NCBI GenBank assembly: GCA_020637055.1
Contig: JACJWR010000004.1
Coordinates: forward strand, 1 to 64,000
DNA from: Actinomycetota bacterium
GTDB taxonomy: Bacteria; Actinomycetota; Actinomycetes; S36-B12; UBA10799
Reading direction: 5' to 3'
DNA: 64,000 bases
Shown here one piece after another: positions 25,798-34,557 of the stretch; positions within the stretch are counted from its first letter, which is position 1; every line of letters begins with the position of its first letter. Under the pieces are notes generated by a model that saw only the letters and a program-made list of their open reading frames with translations, had not been told where the DNA came from and did no database searches. The translations under genes and the position numbers were made by a program.

Positions 25798-26697
25798 ATG
25801 GTCCACCTTGCCCGCCCAAGCCGACGGCTCCTGCTGGTGCACGCCCACCCGGACGATGAGACGCTCACTACCGGCGTCACCATGGCCCGCTACGCCCAGG
25901 AAGGTGTCCAGGTGGTGTTGGTCACCTGCACACTGGGGGAGGAGGGTGAAGTCCTGCTGGCAGACAAGGCGCATCTCGCCGCGGCCCACCAGGATGCCCT
26001 CGGCCCCCACCGCCTCGAGGAACTCACCGCGGCGATGGCGTGTCTCGGGGTCGCTGATCATCGCCAACTCGGTGCCGTCGGACGCTACCGCGACAGTGGG
26101 ATGGTCGGCACCGAAGCCAACACCCGGGCGGACAACTTCGTGCAGGCCGACCTCGGCGAGGCGGCGACCGAATTGGTCCGGGTGATCAGGGAAGTGCAAC
26201 CGCAGGTGGTGATCACGTACGACGACTTCGGCGGCTACGGCCACCCGGACCACATCCAGGCCCACCGGGTGACCACATACGCCGTGTCGTTGGCGGCGGT
26301 GCCGTCGTTCCGGCCGGACATCGGACCGGAACCATGGCAGGTCTCGAAGGTCTACTGGCCGGCGCTGCCGCGTGAGGTCACGACGCAAGCCCTCGCCCGC
26401 ATCCCGGCCGAGCAGTTGACGCAATTCGTCGGCGATGCCGATCTCGCCGACCTGCCGTTCCTGGTCGACGACGAATTCGTCACCACCCGAATCGATGGAC
26501 GCCCCATGCTGGATCGGAAGATCGCCGCGATGCGGGCGCACGCCTCCCAGATCGACATGGAGAGTCCGTTCTTCGCGATGTCCGCAGTCGCCGGGCCGGA
26601 CGCCCTCGGCTACGAGCACTACCGGCTTGCCGCCGGATCCCTCGGCGCCGCCGACGACGACGGTTTCGAGGACGACCTGTTCGCCGGACTCGAGTGA
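25798..26697 (+). CDS. mshB: mycothiol biosynthesis deacetylase MshB
   Basis: A 299-residue zinc deacetylase that removes acetyl from GlcNAc-inositol, the second committed step of mycothiol synthesis. The LmbE/PIG-L zinc motif LVHAHPDDETLTTG is at residues 13-25, and the third ligand is in GGYGHPDHIQAHR near residue 145. Length and the ending around EHYRLAAGS match MshB rather than the mycothiol conjugate amidase Mca; the two families are similar, so a small doubt remains. Apparent leaderless start. It is followed by flavin reductase, fdxA and dapC, recalling the mshB-fdxC-dapC neighbourhood of mycobacteria. Confidence 0.9.
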   Translation: MVHLARPSRRLLLVHAHPDDETLTTGVTMARYAQEGVQVVLVTCTLGEEGEVLLADKAHLAAAHQDALGPHRLEELTAAMACLGVADHRQLGAVGRYRDSGMVGTEANTRADNFVQADLGEAATELVRVIREVQPQVVITYDDFGGYGHPDHIQAHRVTTYAVSLAAVPSFRPDIGPEPWQVSKVYWPALPREVTTQALARIPAEQLTQFVGDADLADLPFLVDDEFVTTRIDGRPMLDRKIAAMRAHASQIDMESPFFAMSAVAGPDALGYEHYRLAAGSLGAADDDGFEDDLFAGLE

Positions 26698-26768
26698 AGC
26701 CGGGCCACACCTGGGAGTCCGGGTCGCGGCGAGCGGTTGCCCAAGTGGGCGCGGAGGTCCCCGGCGGG

Positions 26769-26774
26769 TAGCCT
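26769..26774 (+). promoter_or_regulatory. -10 box TAGCCT, leaderless promoter of the flavin reductase
   Basis: TAGCCT ends 7 nt before GTG 26782 and decides that start over the in-frame GTG 26776. It is identical in sequence and distance to the box of the SGNH hydrolase. Confidence 0.45.
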
Positions 26775-26781
26775 CGTGGTC

Positions 26782-27294
26782 GTGCAACTCGACGTCAACG
26801 ATCCGGTGGAGTTTCGGCGGGTCCTCGCCCGGTACGCCACCGGCGTGGTCGTGGTGTCGGCATGCGCGAACGGGGTGGATCATGCGATGACCGCGAATTC
26901 GCTCACGTCGGTGTCGCTCCGACCACCGCTGGTGTTGGTGTGCGTGGATCGCCGGGCCCGATTCCACGAAGCCATCATGCAGGCCGGTTCGTGGGCGGTG
27001 AGCATCCTTGGCGGCAAGTCCCGCGACGCCGCTTCCTGGTTCGCGACCCGCGGACGCCCGCTGCGAGGGCAGTTCGCCGGCTACGCGACCAGTCGCGGCG
27101 GGCTCAGCGGAGCCCTGATGCTCGACGATGCACTCGGGCGGATGGAGTGCGACACCGAAGCGGTGCATCCCGGCGGAGATCACACCATCGTCGTCGGCCG
27201 GGTCCGGAGCCTGGACCTGCTCGACAGCGACGGCGGATCCAGCCCGCCACTGATCTACTATCGGCACGGATTTCGCAGTCCGGCCACCGAGTAG
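26782..27294 (+). CDS. flavin reductase-like protein (FMN-binding split barrel)
   Basis: A 170-residue protein of the flavin reductase/HpaC-type split-barrel family. It begins VQLDVNDPVEFRRVLARYA, with the FMN-binding TGVVVVSACANG and AMTANSLTSVSLRPPLVLVC near residues 20-55, the SILGGKSRDAASWFA stretch and the final strand PPLIYYRHGF. It should reduce or bind FMN with NAD(P)H, often as partner of a two-component monooxygenase; no oxygenase gene is near. The GTG at 26782 follows a -10 box by 7 nt. It is 84 bp downstream of mshB, with its own promoter. Confidence 0.85.
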   Translation: MQLDVNDPVEFRRVLARYATGVVVVSACANGVDHAMTANSLTSVSLRPPLVLVCVDRRARFHEAIMQAGSWAVSILGGKSRDAASWFATRGRPLRGQFAGYATSRGGLSGALMLDDALGRMECDTEAVHPGGDHTIVVGRVRSLDLLDSDGGSSPPLIYYRHGFRSPATE

Positions 27295-27375
27295 GACTAG
27301 GATTCCAGCGGGCGCAACAGGGGCGACCCGTCCGGAAGTCGCAGCAATGCGGGTAGCAAGAAGGAGGCAGGCCGC

Positions 27376-27702
27376 ATGACGTACGTAATCGCCGAACCGT
27401 GTGTGGACGTCAAGGACAAGTCCTGTATCGAGGAATGTCCGGTGGACTGCATCTACGAAGGCGAGCGGATGCTCTACATCCAGCCGGACGAATGCGTCGA
27501 CTGCGGAGCCTGCGAGCCGGTCTGCCCGGTGGAGGCGATCTTCTACGAGGACGACGTGCCCGAGGAGTGGAACGACTTCACCGGTGCCAACGCGGAGTTC
27601 TTCGACGACCTGGGATCTCCCGGGGGTGCCGCCAAGCTGGGTCTGATCCCGCAGGATGCCCCGGTGGTGGCCGCGCTTCCCGCCGACATCAACAAGGAGT
27701 GA
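27376..27702 (+). CDS. fdxA: 7Fe ferredoxin (3Fe-4S/4Fe-4S)
   Basis: A 108-residue ferredoxin of the FdxA/FdxC type. The N-terminal part MTYVIAEPCVDVKDKSC plus CPVDC carries the 3Fe-4S site with one shared Cys, and CVDCGACEPVCPVEAI the 4Fe-4S cluster. The C-terminal acidic extension (EEWNDFTGANAEFFDDLG) is typical of actinobacterial members. AAGGAGG precedes the ATG. A TAGGAT box at 27298-27303 could serve as promoter with a leader of about 65 nt. The stop overlaps the dapC start. It carries electrons in the cytoplasm; partner enzymes are unknown. Confidence 0.95.
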   Translation: MTYVIAEPCVDVKDKSCIEECPVDCIYEGERMLYIQPDECVDCGACEPVCPVEAIFYEDDVPEEWNDFTGANAEFFDDLGSPGGAAKLGLIPQDAPVVAALPADINKE

Positions 27703-28808
27703 GTCCAGCCGGTCCGGCCCTGCCGGATTTCCCCTGGGACTCCCTGGCCGGGGACCGGGCCAGGGCCGCCGCCCACCCCGGAGGCATCGTTGATCTGAGT
27801 GTCGGCACGCCGGTCGATCCCACCCCCGACGTGCTCCGCGACGCACTGCATGCCGCGGCCGACGCCCCCGGCTATCCGACCACCCACGGTTCCGAGTCGC
27901 TGCGTGAAGAGATCGCATCCTGGCTTCGGCGACGCCGGTCGGTGGTGGTCGACCCGCATGCGATCCTGCCGGTGATCGGCACCAAGAAACTGGTGGCCTG
28001 GCTGCCGACGATGCTGGGTGCCACCGGCGAGGTGGGGTTTCCGGAATTGGCGTATCCGACCTACGAAGTGGGTGCGTTGCTGGCAGGCGCGCGGCCGGTG
28101 CGCGGCGACTCCACGCTGGCGTGGGGACCGACCGGCCCAGACCTGCTGTGGCTCAACTCCCCGGCGAACCCGAGCGGGGCCGTACTCCCCGAGGCGCACC
28201 TGGCCAAGGTGGTCGAGTGGGCGCGGGATCGACCGACGGTGGTGGCCTCCGACGAGTGCTACGCGGGATTCGAATGGGACGCGCCCGCGCCCTCCCTGCT
28301 CGACTCGGCCATCACCGGCGGGGACGACACCGGACTGCTCATGGTTCATTCGCTGTCCAAGCGGAGCAACCTGGCCGGGTATCGGTTCGGTTTCGTCACC
28401 GGAGATCCTGAGTTGGTCGCGCAACTGCTCCAAGTCTCCAAACATGCGGGCATGATTGTGCCCGCGCCCGTGCAGGCGGCCGCCGCGGCCGCCTACGCCG
28501 ACGACGCTCATGCCGAGCAGCAGGCCGACCGCTACGCCCGCCGCCGCGCGGTGCTGCTCGCTGCGGTCCGGGAGGCCGGGTTCACGGTGGACCACTCCGA
28601 GGCCGGTCTCTACCTGTGGTTGACCGAAGGTCTGCCGAGCCGTGAGACCGTCCGAAGGCTCTCCGAGATCGGCATCCTGGTGGCGCCCGGAGATTTCTAC
28701 GGACCGGCAGGTGCCACGCACGTCCGGATGGCGCTCACGGGGACTGACGAGCGCATTCAGGCTGCGGCGGAACGCCTCGGCAACGACTATCGGAGGTTGC
28801 CGGATTGA
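27699..28808 (+). CDS. dapC: N-succinyldiaminopimelate aminotransferase
   Basis: A 369-residue class I/II PLP aminotransferase. SPANPSGAV near residue 150 carries the cofactor-binding Asn, DECYAGF is the Asp/Tyr segment near 185, and the Schiff-base Lys is in HSLSKRSNLAGYRFG near 222; the carboxylate Arg is near the end (HVRMALTG). GTG 27699 overlaps the fdxA stop (GTGA), so the two genes are coupled. The fdxC-dapC arrangement is the one known in mycobacteria, which supports the succinyl-DAP role over generic annotation. With dapD and dapE about 10 kb away it completes the succinylase branch for meso-DAP and lysine. Confidence 0.88.
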   Translation: MSPAGPALPDFPWDSLAGDRARAAAHPGGIVDLSVGTPVDPTPDVLRDALHAAADAPGYPTTHGSESLREEIASWLRRRRSVVVDPHAILPVIGTKKLVAWLPTMLGATGEVGFPELAYPTYEVGALLAGARPVRGDSTLAWGPTGPDLLWLNSPANPSGAVLPEAHLAKVVEWARDRPTVVASDECYAGFEWDAPAPSLLDSAITGGDDTGLLMVHSLSKRSNLAGYRFGFVTGDPELVAQLLQVSKHAGMIVPAPVQAAAAAAYADDAHAEQQADRYARRRAVLLAAVREAGFTVDHSEAGLYLWLTEGLPSRETVRRLSEIGILVAPGDFYGPAGATHVRMALTGTDERIQAAAERLGNDYRRLPD

Positions 28809-28863
28809 CGCAGTTTCGGCGGAATGAGACGAAGGTCCCTGCCCGAGGACGAGGTGGGCGTAC

Positions 28864-28869
28864 TAACGT
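28864..28869 (+). promoter_or_regulatory. -10 box TAACGT, leaderless promoter of citrate synthase
   Basis: TAACGT ends 6 nt before ATG 28876 and no ribosome site is visible, so the mRNA is likely leaderless. Confidence 0.45.
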
Positions 28870-28875
28870 GGCGCC

Positions 28876-30162
28876 ATGACCGATGCCACGTTGAACCACC
28901 CAAGCGGCTCACTCGAGCTACCACTTGTACCGTCCACCGAAGGCGAATCGGGCCTTGATGTTTCCGCCCTGCTGCGAAGCACCGGCGACGTCGCCTACGA
29001 CCCAGGATTCGTCAACACCGCGTCCTGTTCGTCGGCGGTCACCTTCATCAACGGCGACGTCGGGATCCTGCGATATCGGGGGTATCCGATCGAGCAATTG
29101 GCCGAACACTCCACCTACCTGGAGACCGCCTATTTGCTGATCCACGGGTCGCTCCCCACCGCCACCGAACTCGCCGACTTCGAGGGGTGGATCTCCAAAC
29201 ACACCATCCTGCACGAAGACCTCAAGCGGTTCTTCCAGGGTTTCCCCTCTGACGCCCACCCGATGCCGGTGCTCTCCAGCGCGGTCAGCGCGATCAGCAC
29301 CTTCTACCAGGATTCCCTCGATCCGTTCGATCCGGAACAGGTGGAGGTATCCACCATCCGGCTGCTGGCGAAGTTGCCCACCATCGCGGCCTACGCCCAC
29401 CGCACCTCGTTGGGTCAGCCGCTGCTCTACCCCGACAACTCGCTGAATCTGGTGGAGAACTTCCTGCGCATGACGTTCGGCTGGCCGGCCGAGCCGTACG
29501 AAGTCGATCCGGTCCTGGTACGAGCCTTGGACATGCTGCTGGTGCTGCACGCCGATCATGAGCAGAACTGCTCCACCTCCACCGTGCGGCTGGTGGGATC
29601 GAGCCACGCCAACCTCTTCGCCAGCGTCAGCGCCGGCATCAACGCGCTGTTCGGCCCGCTGCACGGCGGCGCCAACCAGGCCGTGCTCGAGATGCTGCAG
29701 CGGATCCACGCGTCCGGCGACGACGTCGCCAGTTTCGTGGCCAAGGTGAAGGACAAGAGTTCCGGAACCAAACTCATGGGCTTCGGCCACCGGGTCTACA
29801 AGAACTACGATCCGCGCGCCGCGATCGTGAAGAAGACCGCCGACAAGGTGCTCGAGCACCTTCGGATCGACGATCCACTGCTCAACCTCGCCCGGGAACT
29901 CGAGGAGACCGCGCTGGCCGACGACTTCTTCATCTCGCGCAAGCTCTACCCGAATGTGGACTTCTACACCGGGCTGATCTACAAGGCCATGGGCTTCCCG
30001 AACGACATGTTCACGGTGCTGTTCGCACTCGGCCGGCTGCCGGGCTGGATCGCCCAATGGCGCGAGATGATCCTCGACCCCACCACCAAGATCGGCCGGC
30101 CGCGGCAGGTCTACGTCGGTGAACCCGAGCGCAACTACGTCCCATTGGCCGAACGGGCCTGA
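28876..30162 (+). CDS. gltA: citrate synthase
   Basis: A 428-residue citrate synthase that condenses oxaloacetate with acetyl-CoA at the entry to the TCA cycle. Type I (hexameric, gltA-like) length and N-terminal beta domain (DPGFVNTASCSSAVTFINGDVGILRYRG is part of this signature region). Catalytic residues: His in LHADHEQNCST, His in GFGHRVYKNYDPRA near residue 308, Asp in NVDFYTGLIY. The C-terminus GRPRQVYVGEPERNYV is typical. It stands alone with its own promoter and looks constitutive. Confidence 0.95.
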   Translation: MTDATLNHPSGSLELPLVPSTEGESGLDVSALLRSTGDVAYDPGFVNTASCSSAVTFINGDVGILRYRGYPIEQLAEHSTYLETAYLLIHGSLPTATELADFEGWISKHTILHEDLKRFFQGFPSDAHPMPVLSSAVSAISTFYQDSLDPFDPEQVEVSTIRLLAKLPTIAAYAHRTSLGQPLLYPDNSLNLVENFLRMTFGWPAEPYEVDPVLVRALDMLLVLHADHEQNCSTSTVRLVGSSHANLFASVSAGINALFGPLHGGANQAVLEMLQRIHASGDDVASFVAKVKDKSSGTKLMGFGHRVYKNYDPRAAIVKKTADKVLEHLRIDDPLLNLARELEETALADDFFISRKLYPNVDFYTGLIYKAMGFPNDMFTVLFALGRLPGWIAQWREMILDPTTKIGRPRQVYVGEPERNYVPLAERA

Positions 30163-30186
30163 CTCCGCGCAGCGGGAGCGCCGCCG

Positions 30187-30915
30187 CTATCCGAGGAACT
30201 GGTAGGCCGTCGCCAGCAAGCCGGTGTAGGTGAAGGGCAACAGCACCGTGAGCGACGCGGTGGCGACGTGTGGGATCCGCCAAGACGTGGCAACGACGGC
30301 GAAGGTCGCCGCACTGAGGACGATCTCGGGGATCAGCACATAGCTGGCGACTCCTGCCGTCATCGCCACGCCGGTCGGCTCCCAGAGCGGAATCGCGGGG
30401 GCCAGCAGTTCGGCTCCGAAGAACATCACCAGGCCGCCGAGTCCGGCTGCCGTCGCGCCGGCGATGAGTTGACCGGTCGACGTGGCCCGGTCTCGTCGCC
30501 CGGCCGTCACCAGGCCCACCACGACCACCGGCATCAGCGCGATCGTCCACATTCCCGCCATGAAGATCGGAACGGTGCCGATGAAGGGTGAGCCGGTATC
30601 GGGGAAGTAGAGGGTCTGGAGCACGGCGGAGAGGAACCAGTCCGGCAGCACCATCAGGACGCTCATCGGAGCCAGGATGACCCACATCCGCCACAACACC
30701 GTGTCACCCGTACTCCGGGCCAAGACGACCACCCCGAGGTGGAAGATCACGACCAGCGCCAGCACCCGCCAGCCGAGTTCCCCGAGGGGCAGGGCTAGTC
30801 CCAAGGCGGCGACGACGGCGAACCCACCCGCGGCGATGCCCCAGGTGCGAAGCCGCAACGGCGGGGACGCGGGTTGGTTCGGACCGGCGGTACGGCTCGT
30901 CGGCGTTGGCTCCAC
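30187..30915 (-). CDS. polytopic membrane protein of unknown function
   Basis: A 242-residue protein with about seven hydrophobic segments from residue 27 to the end, and a Pro/Thr-rich N-terminus of about 22 residues. I recognise no family. GTG 30915 (VEPTPTSRTAG) is chosen since a CAGAAT box lies 6 nt before it, a leaderless pattern, and the first helix follows soon after. Conserved-looking charged residues within the helices are few (one DW in LPDWFLSAVL, an E in WEPTG). It is convergent with citrate synthase and divergent from the DJ-1-like gene. Transport, sensing or structural roles are all open. Confidence 0.6.
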   Translation of the reverse strand: MEPTPTSRTAGPNQPASPPLRLRTWGIAAGGFAVVAALGLALPLGELGWRVLALVVIFHLGVVVLARSTGDTVLWRMWVILAPMSVLMVLPDWFLSAVLQTLYFPDTGSPFIGTVPIFMAGMWTIALMPVVVVGLVTAGRRDRATSTGQLIAGATAAGLGGLVMFFGAELLAPAIPLWEPTGVAMTAGVASYVLIPEIVLSAATFAVVATSWRIPHVATASLTVLLPFTYTGLLATAYQFLG

Positions 30916-31047
30916 CCTGGAATTCTGCAGGCATTCGGAGACCCGCGAAACCGGACCGGTTGCCGTGAGTTGTACAGCAGGCAAACCGGAGTTGATTCCG
31001 CGGCGTTCAGGACGGCTGTCTCGACCGATGCTGGTTGAATCCGAAGC

Positions 31048-31686
31048 ATGCAGATCGACATCCTGGTCTACGACGGCAATGACGAACTCGACGTCGTCGG
31101 ACCGTTCGAGGTATTCCGGCTGGCCGGGGAGCTGGTCAAGGTGCGTTCCCGGCTGGTGACGCTGCGGCCGCAGAACCGGGTCAAGGGTTCGCACGGCCTC
31201 AAGTTCAAACCGGACGCCTACCTGCTGGACGAGGGTCAAGGGGCCAAGAAGCTCGCCAAGCGGAAGAACTGGCCCGATGTGATCGTGGTTCCCGGCGGCG
31301 GTTGGAACAACCCGGGCGCCAACCAGGGCGCCCGACTGCAGGTGAAGCTGGGCGACATCCCGACATTCCTGACCATCGCGCGGCGTTCGGTGGACACCCT
31401 CGCCAGCGTCTGTACGGGTGCCATGCTGCTCGCCGAGGCCGGCGTGATCGGCAAGCGGGCGGCCACCACGCACGCCAGCGCCATGGCTGACCTCGCTGCG
31501 ACCGGGGCGGACGTGCGCCGCGAACGAGTCGTCGACGAGGGAGATCTGATCACCAGCGGTGGAGTGACCAGCGGAATCGACCTCGCCCTGTGGCTGCTCG
31601 AGCGCGAGTTCGGCCGGCGTATCGCCGACGACGTGGCCGGAGTCCTCGAGTACCAACGTTGGCGACCTAGTGGCACGCAGCCTTAG
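31048..31686 (+). CDS. DJ-1/PfpI superfamily protein
   Basis: A 212-residue glutaminase-like Rossmann protein. The nucleophile elbow is SVCTGAMLLAEAG with Cys near residue 122, preceded by the VVPGGGW loop; the His of TTHASAM follows, so the Cys-His pair is in place. The AraC-like partner domain seen in some relatives is absent; it ends after the domain. Members include proteases, isonitrile hydratases (SVCTG is common there) and glyoxalases, so the reaction is not fixed. Start ATG 31048 with a TTGAAT -10-like box 7 nt upstream. It ends 21 bp before the amidase gene. Confidence 0.85.
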   Translation: MQIDILVYDGNDELDVVGPFEVFRLAGELVKVRSRLVTLRPQNRVKGSHGLKFKPDAYLLDEGQGAKKLAKRKNWPDVIVVPGGGWNNPGANQGARLQVKLGDIPTFLTIARRSVDTLASVCTGAMLLAEAGVIGKRAATTHASAMADLAATGADVRRERVVDEGDLITSGGVTSGIDLALWLLEREFGRRIADDVAGVLEYQRWRPSGTQP

Positions 31687-31707
31687 ATCCCTGCCACACT
31701 CGGTGCC

Positions 31708-33303
31708 ATGGCGAGTCGAGCACCCGGTGGCAGACACGGCGGACTCCTGGCTGGGATCGGGGCGGTCTGCCTCGTGATGCTGGTGGCCCTCGTCGGATCG
31801 GCGGCTTCAGCGGCAACGGCCACCACGCCGGTGGCCACCACTGCACAGCTGGCCACGGCTGCGGCTGCGCCCACGGCAACGCCCCCGCCGAAGCCACCCA
31901 TTGTCGCGGCCCTCATGGCGAACGCCACCAGGCCGCAGTACCTCGCGGACATGCGGGCCTATGCCTGGCGTCACTACGGCATCGATTCCAACGTGCTCAA
32001 TCCGGAAGCCGTGGTGCTGCACTTCACCACCACGGATGCAGGTTCCTGGCGGGGGCTGATCAACTGGTGGGATCAAGTCTCCGCCTCCGGGGCCAACTCC
32101 GGCGGTGAGCAGCCGATGCCGGCCGCCCACTTCATCATCGAGCAGGACGGCACCATCTACCAGACGATGCCTACCGACCTCATGGTTCGTCACACCTACG
32201 GCTTCAACCACCGTGCGATCGGAATCGAATTCGTCGAACGGTCGTCAGCCACCAACATCATGCGCCGGCAGGCGCAGATCCAGGCCGGCTTCGCGCTCGT
32301 CCGCTGGCTGCAATTCGAATACCGGATCCCCAGCGTCAACATCGTCGGTCACGGTACCGCCAACTCGCATCCGCTGTTCTTCGACCGGCTCGGCCTGCGC
32401 AACGACCACACTGATTGGAACGCGTGGGAAGTCGGCATGTTCCGCTATTGGCTCGGCCCGGTGGCGATGCGTCCCTATGACGTAGGGGCAGTGTTCGCGG
32501 CGCGGTACAGCCAACCCGGGGTTGCCGCCACAATAGGTGCCCCCACCTCCTCGGAACTGCCGGGAGTGCGACCGGGCGAGCGGATGCAGCGCTTTCAGCG
32601 GGGCATGATGCACTGGTCCGCGAGCACCGGGGCCTGGGAGGTGTACGGCGGGATCGGTGATCGGTATCGCGTGCTCGCCGGGCCGAACTCGCCGCTCGGT
32701 CTTCCCACCTCCGGCGAGCGGAATGGTCTGCTGCCGGGTTCTCGCACCAACAGTTTCCAGGGCGGCGTCATCCTTTGGTCGCCGACCACCGGCGCCCACG
32801 ATGTCTACGGTGCGATCGGCGTGCGCTACCGCACCCTCGGATCCGAGGCAGGGGTACTGGGATTGCCCACCTCCGGAGAGACAGCCGGGCCGGTGCCCGG
32901 CTCCCGGGCGAACACCTTCACCAACGGGGTGATCCTGTGGTCACCCGCCACCGGGGCCAGGGAAATCACCGGCACCATCGGCAACGCCTACCGAGGCCTG
33001 CCGGGTCAAGTCCGCGGCGTGCTGGGGTTGCCGCGCGGGGCGGAGGAGCAGGTGGCGGTGCCCGGCGCGCGCAAGGTTCAGTTCAAGGGTGGAGCCATGT
33101 ACACGTCACCGACCACTGGAACTCACGTGGTCTATGGCGCCATCGCCTTCTGGTATTTCGTCTTCGGCGGCGAATCCGGATCCATGGGGCTGCCGGTGTC
33201 AGACGAATACGCGATTCCGGGCGGACGGGCCAGCGACTTCCAGGGAGGTCGGATCACCTGGAACGCGACCACCGGCAAGGTGACTTTCCTGCCGACACGC
33301 TAA
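31708..33303 (+). CDS. secreted N-acetylmuramoyl-L-alanine amidase with five LGFP repeats
   Basis: A 531-residue exported cell-wall hydrolase. The signal peptide (residues 1-36) ends SAASAAT. An amidase_2/PGRP-type domain at about 60-235 carries zinc ligands in VVLHFTT, HTYGFNHRAIGIEF and NDHTDWN. From about 275 to the end there are five LGFP-type repeats of about 53 residues (motifs PLGLPTSGE, GVLGLPTSGE, GSMGLPVSDE), each with an F-x-G-G-x-I/M-x-W strand. LGFP repeats are thought to bind the mycolate/arabinogalactan-type envelope. It should cut peptide stems from muramic acid outside the membrane. A CACACT box lies 7 nt before ATG 31708. Divergence in repeat 4 (LPRGAEE) is noted. Confidence 0.88.
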   Translation: MASRAPGGRHGGLLAGIGAVCLVMLVALVGSAASAATATTPVATTAQLATAAAAPTATPPPKPPIVAALMANATRPQYLADMRAYAWRHYGIDSNVLNPEAVVLHFTTTDAGSWRGLINWWDQVSASGANSGGEQPMPAAHFIIEQDGTIYQTMPTDLMVRHTYGFNHRAIGIEFVERSSATNIMRRQAQIQAGFALVRWLQFEYRIPSVNIVGHGTANSHPLFFDRLGLRNDHTDWNAWEVGMFRYWLGPVAMRPYDVGAVFAARYSQPGVAATIGAPTSSELPGVRPGERMQRFQRGMMHWSASTGAWEVYGGIGDRYRVLAGPNSPLGLPTSGERNGLLPGSRTNSFQGGVILWSPTTGAHDVYGAIGVRYRTLGSEAGVLGLPTSGETAGPVPGSRANTFTNGVILWSPATGAREITGTIGNAYRGLPGQVRGVLGLPRGAEEQVAVPGARKVQFKGGAMYTSPTTGTHVVYGAIAFWYFVFGGESGSMGLPVSDEYAIPGGRASDFQGGRITWNATTGKVTFLPTR

Positions 33304-33336
33304 CGTCGGTGCAGCCATCGGTAGCACACTGAAGTT

Positions 33337-34464
33337 ATGCCCGGTGCCGCCCCAACGTCCGTGGGGTGGTGGTGGCACGCCCGGCAGGCGATGCGGCCAG
33401 AGCCGGTTCCGGCCCGATTCGCGGCCGGGATCGCGGTGGTGTTGGACATGGCCGCTGTCTATCTGGCCGTCCGCTGGGTGCTGGGGGCCATCGGCCACCC
33501 CCCGCAGGGCCTCACGCACGCGGTGCTCCCGGCGTTGTTCGGGGGCATGCTGGCGTTCTTGGGAAGTTTGGGAGGCTCTGTTCGGAGCGGGCTCGCGCGG
33601 GCCGCGGTGCTGGGCGCTATCAGCCTGCCGCTGACTCTGCTCGCCGTCGCCGTGCGTGACGTGCCGGTGGCGGCCGGCCTGAGTTTGGCCGCCGCCTCGT
33701 TCGGGGCCGGCTGGCTGGCTTGGCACGGCGCGCCATGGGCGTCGCTCGGCACCCTCCTGCTCTACCTCTACTTCATTCCGTTCGCCTTCGGAGCCGGCAG
33801 TTCGGTGGCGATCGGCTACCTGCTGGTGGGCTTCGGCGTGATGATCGTGGTGACGTTGGTGATGCGGGGCCTCGTGGCATTGGTGCCCGATCGTCACGCG
33901 CCGCCTCGGGCGCAGATCGAAACCCCCGAGCCGGCTCCGGCTCCCCGGCACGGATTCACGCTGCTCCCCGGGCCTGAGTTGGGTCGGTTGCAGCGCACCA
34001 CGATCCGTTCCGCCCTGGCCCTGGGAGTCGGCGCCTTCGCGGTCTCGTGGACTGGCCACCACAACGAGGTGTGGGTGCTCATGACGTTGATCGCGCTGGT
34101 GCCGCCGGCGATGCCGTTGACCATCGATCGGGTGCTCGCCCGACTGGTCGGCACCGCCGGCGCCATGGTGGTCTTGACCGTGATCGACGCCCTCGTGCCA
34201 CCCGGGCCGATGCGACTGCTCGTGTTGGTGCCCGGGCTTGTGTTGGCCGTCGCCTACCTCAAGCGGTCCTACGCCCTGTCGGTGCTCGGTGTCTCCGTCG
34301 TCGCCGTGCTCGCCTATGCGCCCGTCACCGCGCCGTTGGGCGAGGCGCTGTTGTGGCGCGGTTTGGACACCGGGATCGGCGCTCTGATCGCGATCGGCGT
34401 GACGCTGCTCATCCCGGTGGGCCGGCGGCCACACCCGGTCTGGGCGGACCAGGTGTCTCGCTGA
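33337..34464 (+). CDS. FUSC-like membrane protein
   Basis: A 375-residue protein with two blocks of membrane helices (residues 28-180 and 230-365) split by a soluble Pro-rich loop, the layout of FUSC/aromatic-acid-exporter relatives. The second block (WVLMTLIALVPPAMPLTIDRVLARLVGTAGAM) matches the FUSC pattern WxxLT...P with an R/G-rich turn. The large cytoplasmic domain of AaeB is absent. A CACACT box lies 6 nt before ATG 33337. Substrate unknown. It is downstream of the amidase on the same strand with a 33-bp gap, so it may share some transcription. Confidence 0.7.
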   Translation: MPGAAPTSVGWWWHARQAMRPEPVPARFAAGIAVVLDMAAVYLAVRWVLGAIGHPPQGLTHAVLPALFGGMLAFLGSLGGSVRSGLARAAVLGAISLPLTLLAVAVRDVPVAAGLSLAAASFGAGWLAWHGAPWASLGTLLLYLYFIPFAFGAGSSVAIGYLLVGFGVMIVVTLVMRGLVALVPDRHAPPRAQIETPEPAPAPRHGFTLLPGPELGRLQRTTIRSALALGVGAFAVSWTGHHNEVWVLMTLIALVPPAMPLTIDRVLARLVGTAGAMVVLTVIDALVPPGPMRLLVLVPGLVLAVAYLKRSYALSVLGVSVVAVLAYAPVTAPLGEALLWRGLDTGIGALIAIGVTLLIPVGRRPHPVWADQVSR

Positions 34465-34557
34465 CGCGCCAAGGCCGGTATTCCGGAGCGGTCGCAGGTC
34501 AGTCACCGCTCGGCGGGGTAGGTTTCGGGGGAAACCGACGTCATCCAGGGGAGGGCC

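Noticed and set aside
25603..27918. A minus-strand open frame of 771 codons under mshB, flavin reductase and fdxA.
   Set aside because: It is antisense to three recognised genes; only its last 38 codons (25603-25719) look real and were kept as a separate gene.
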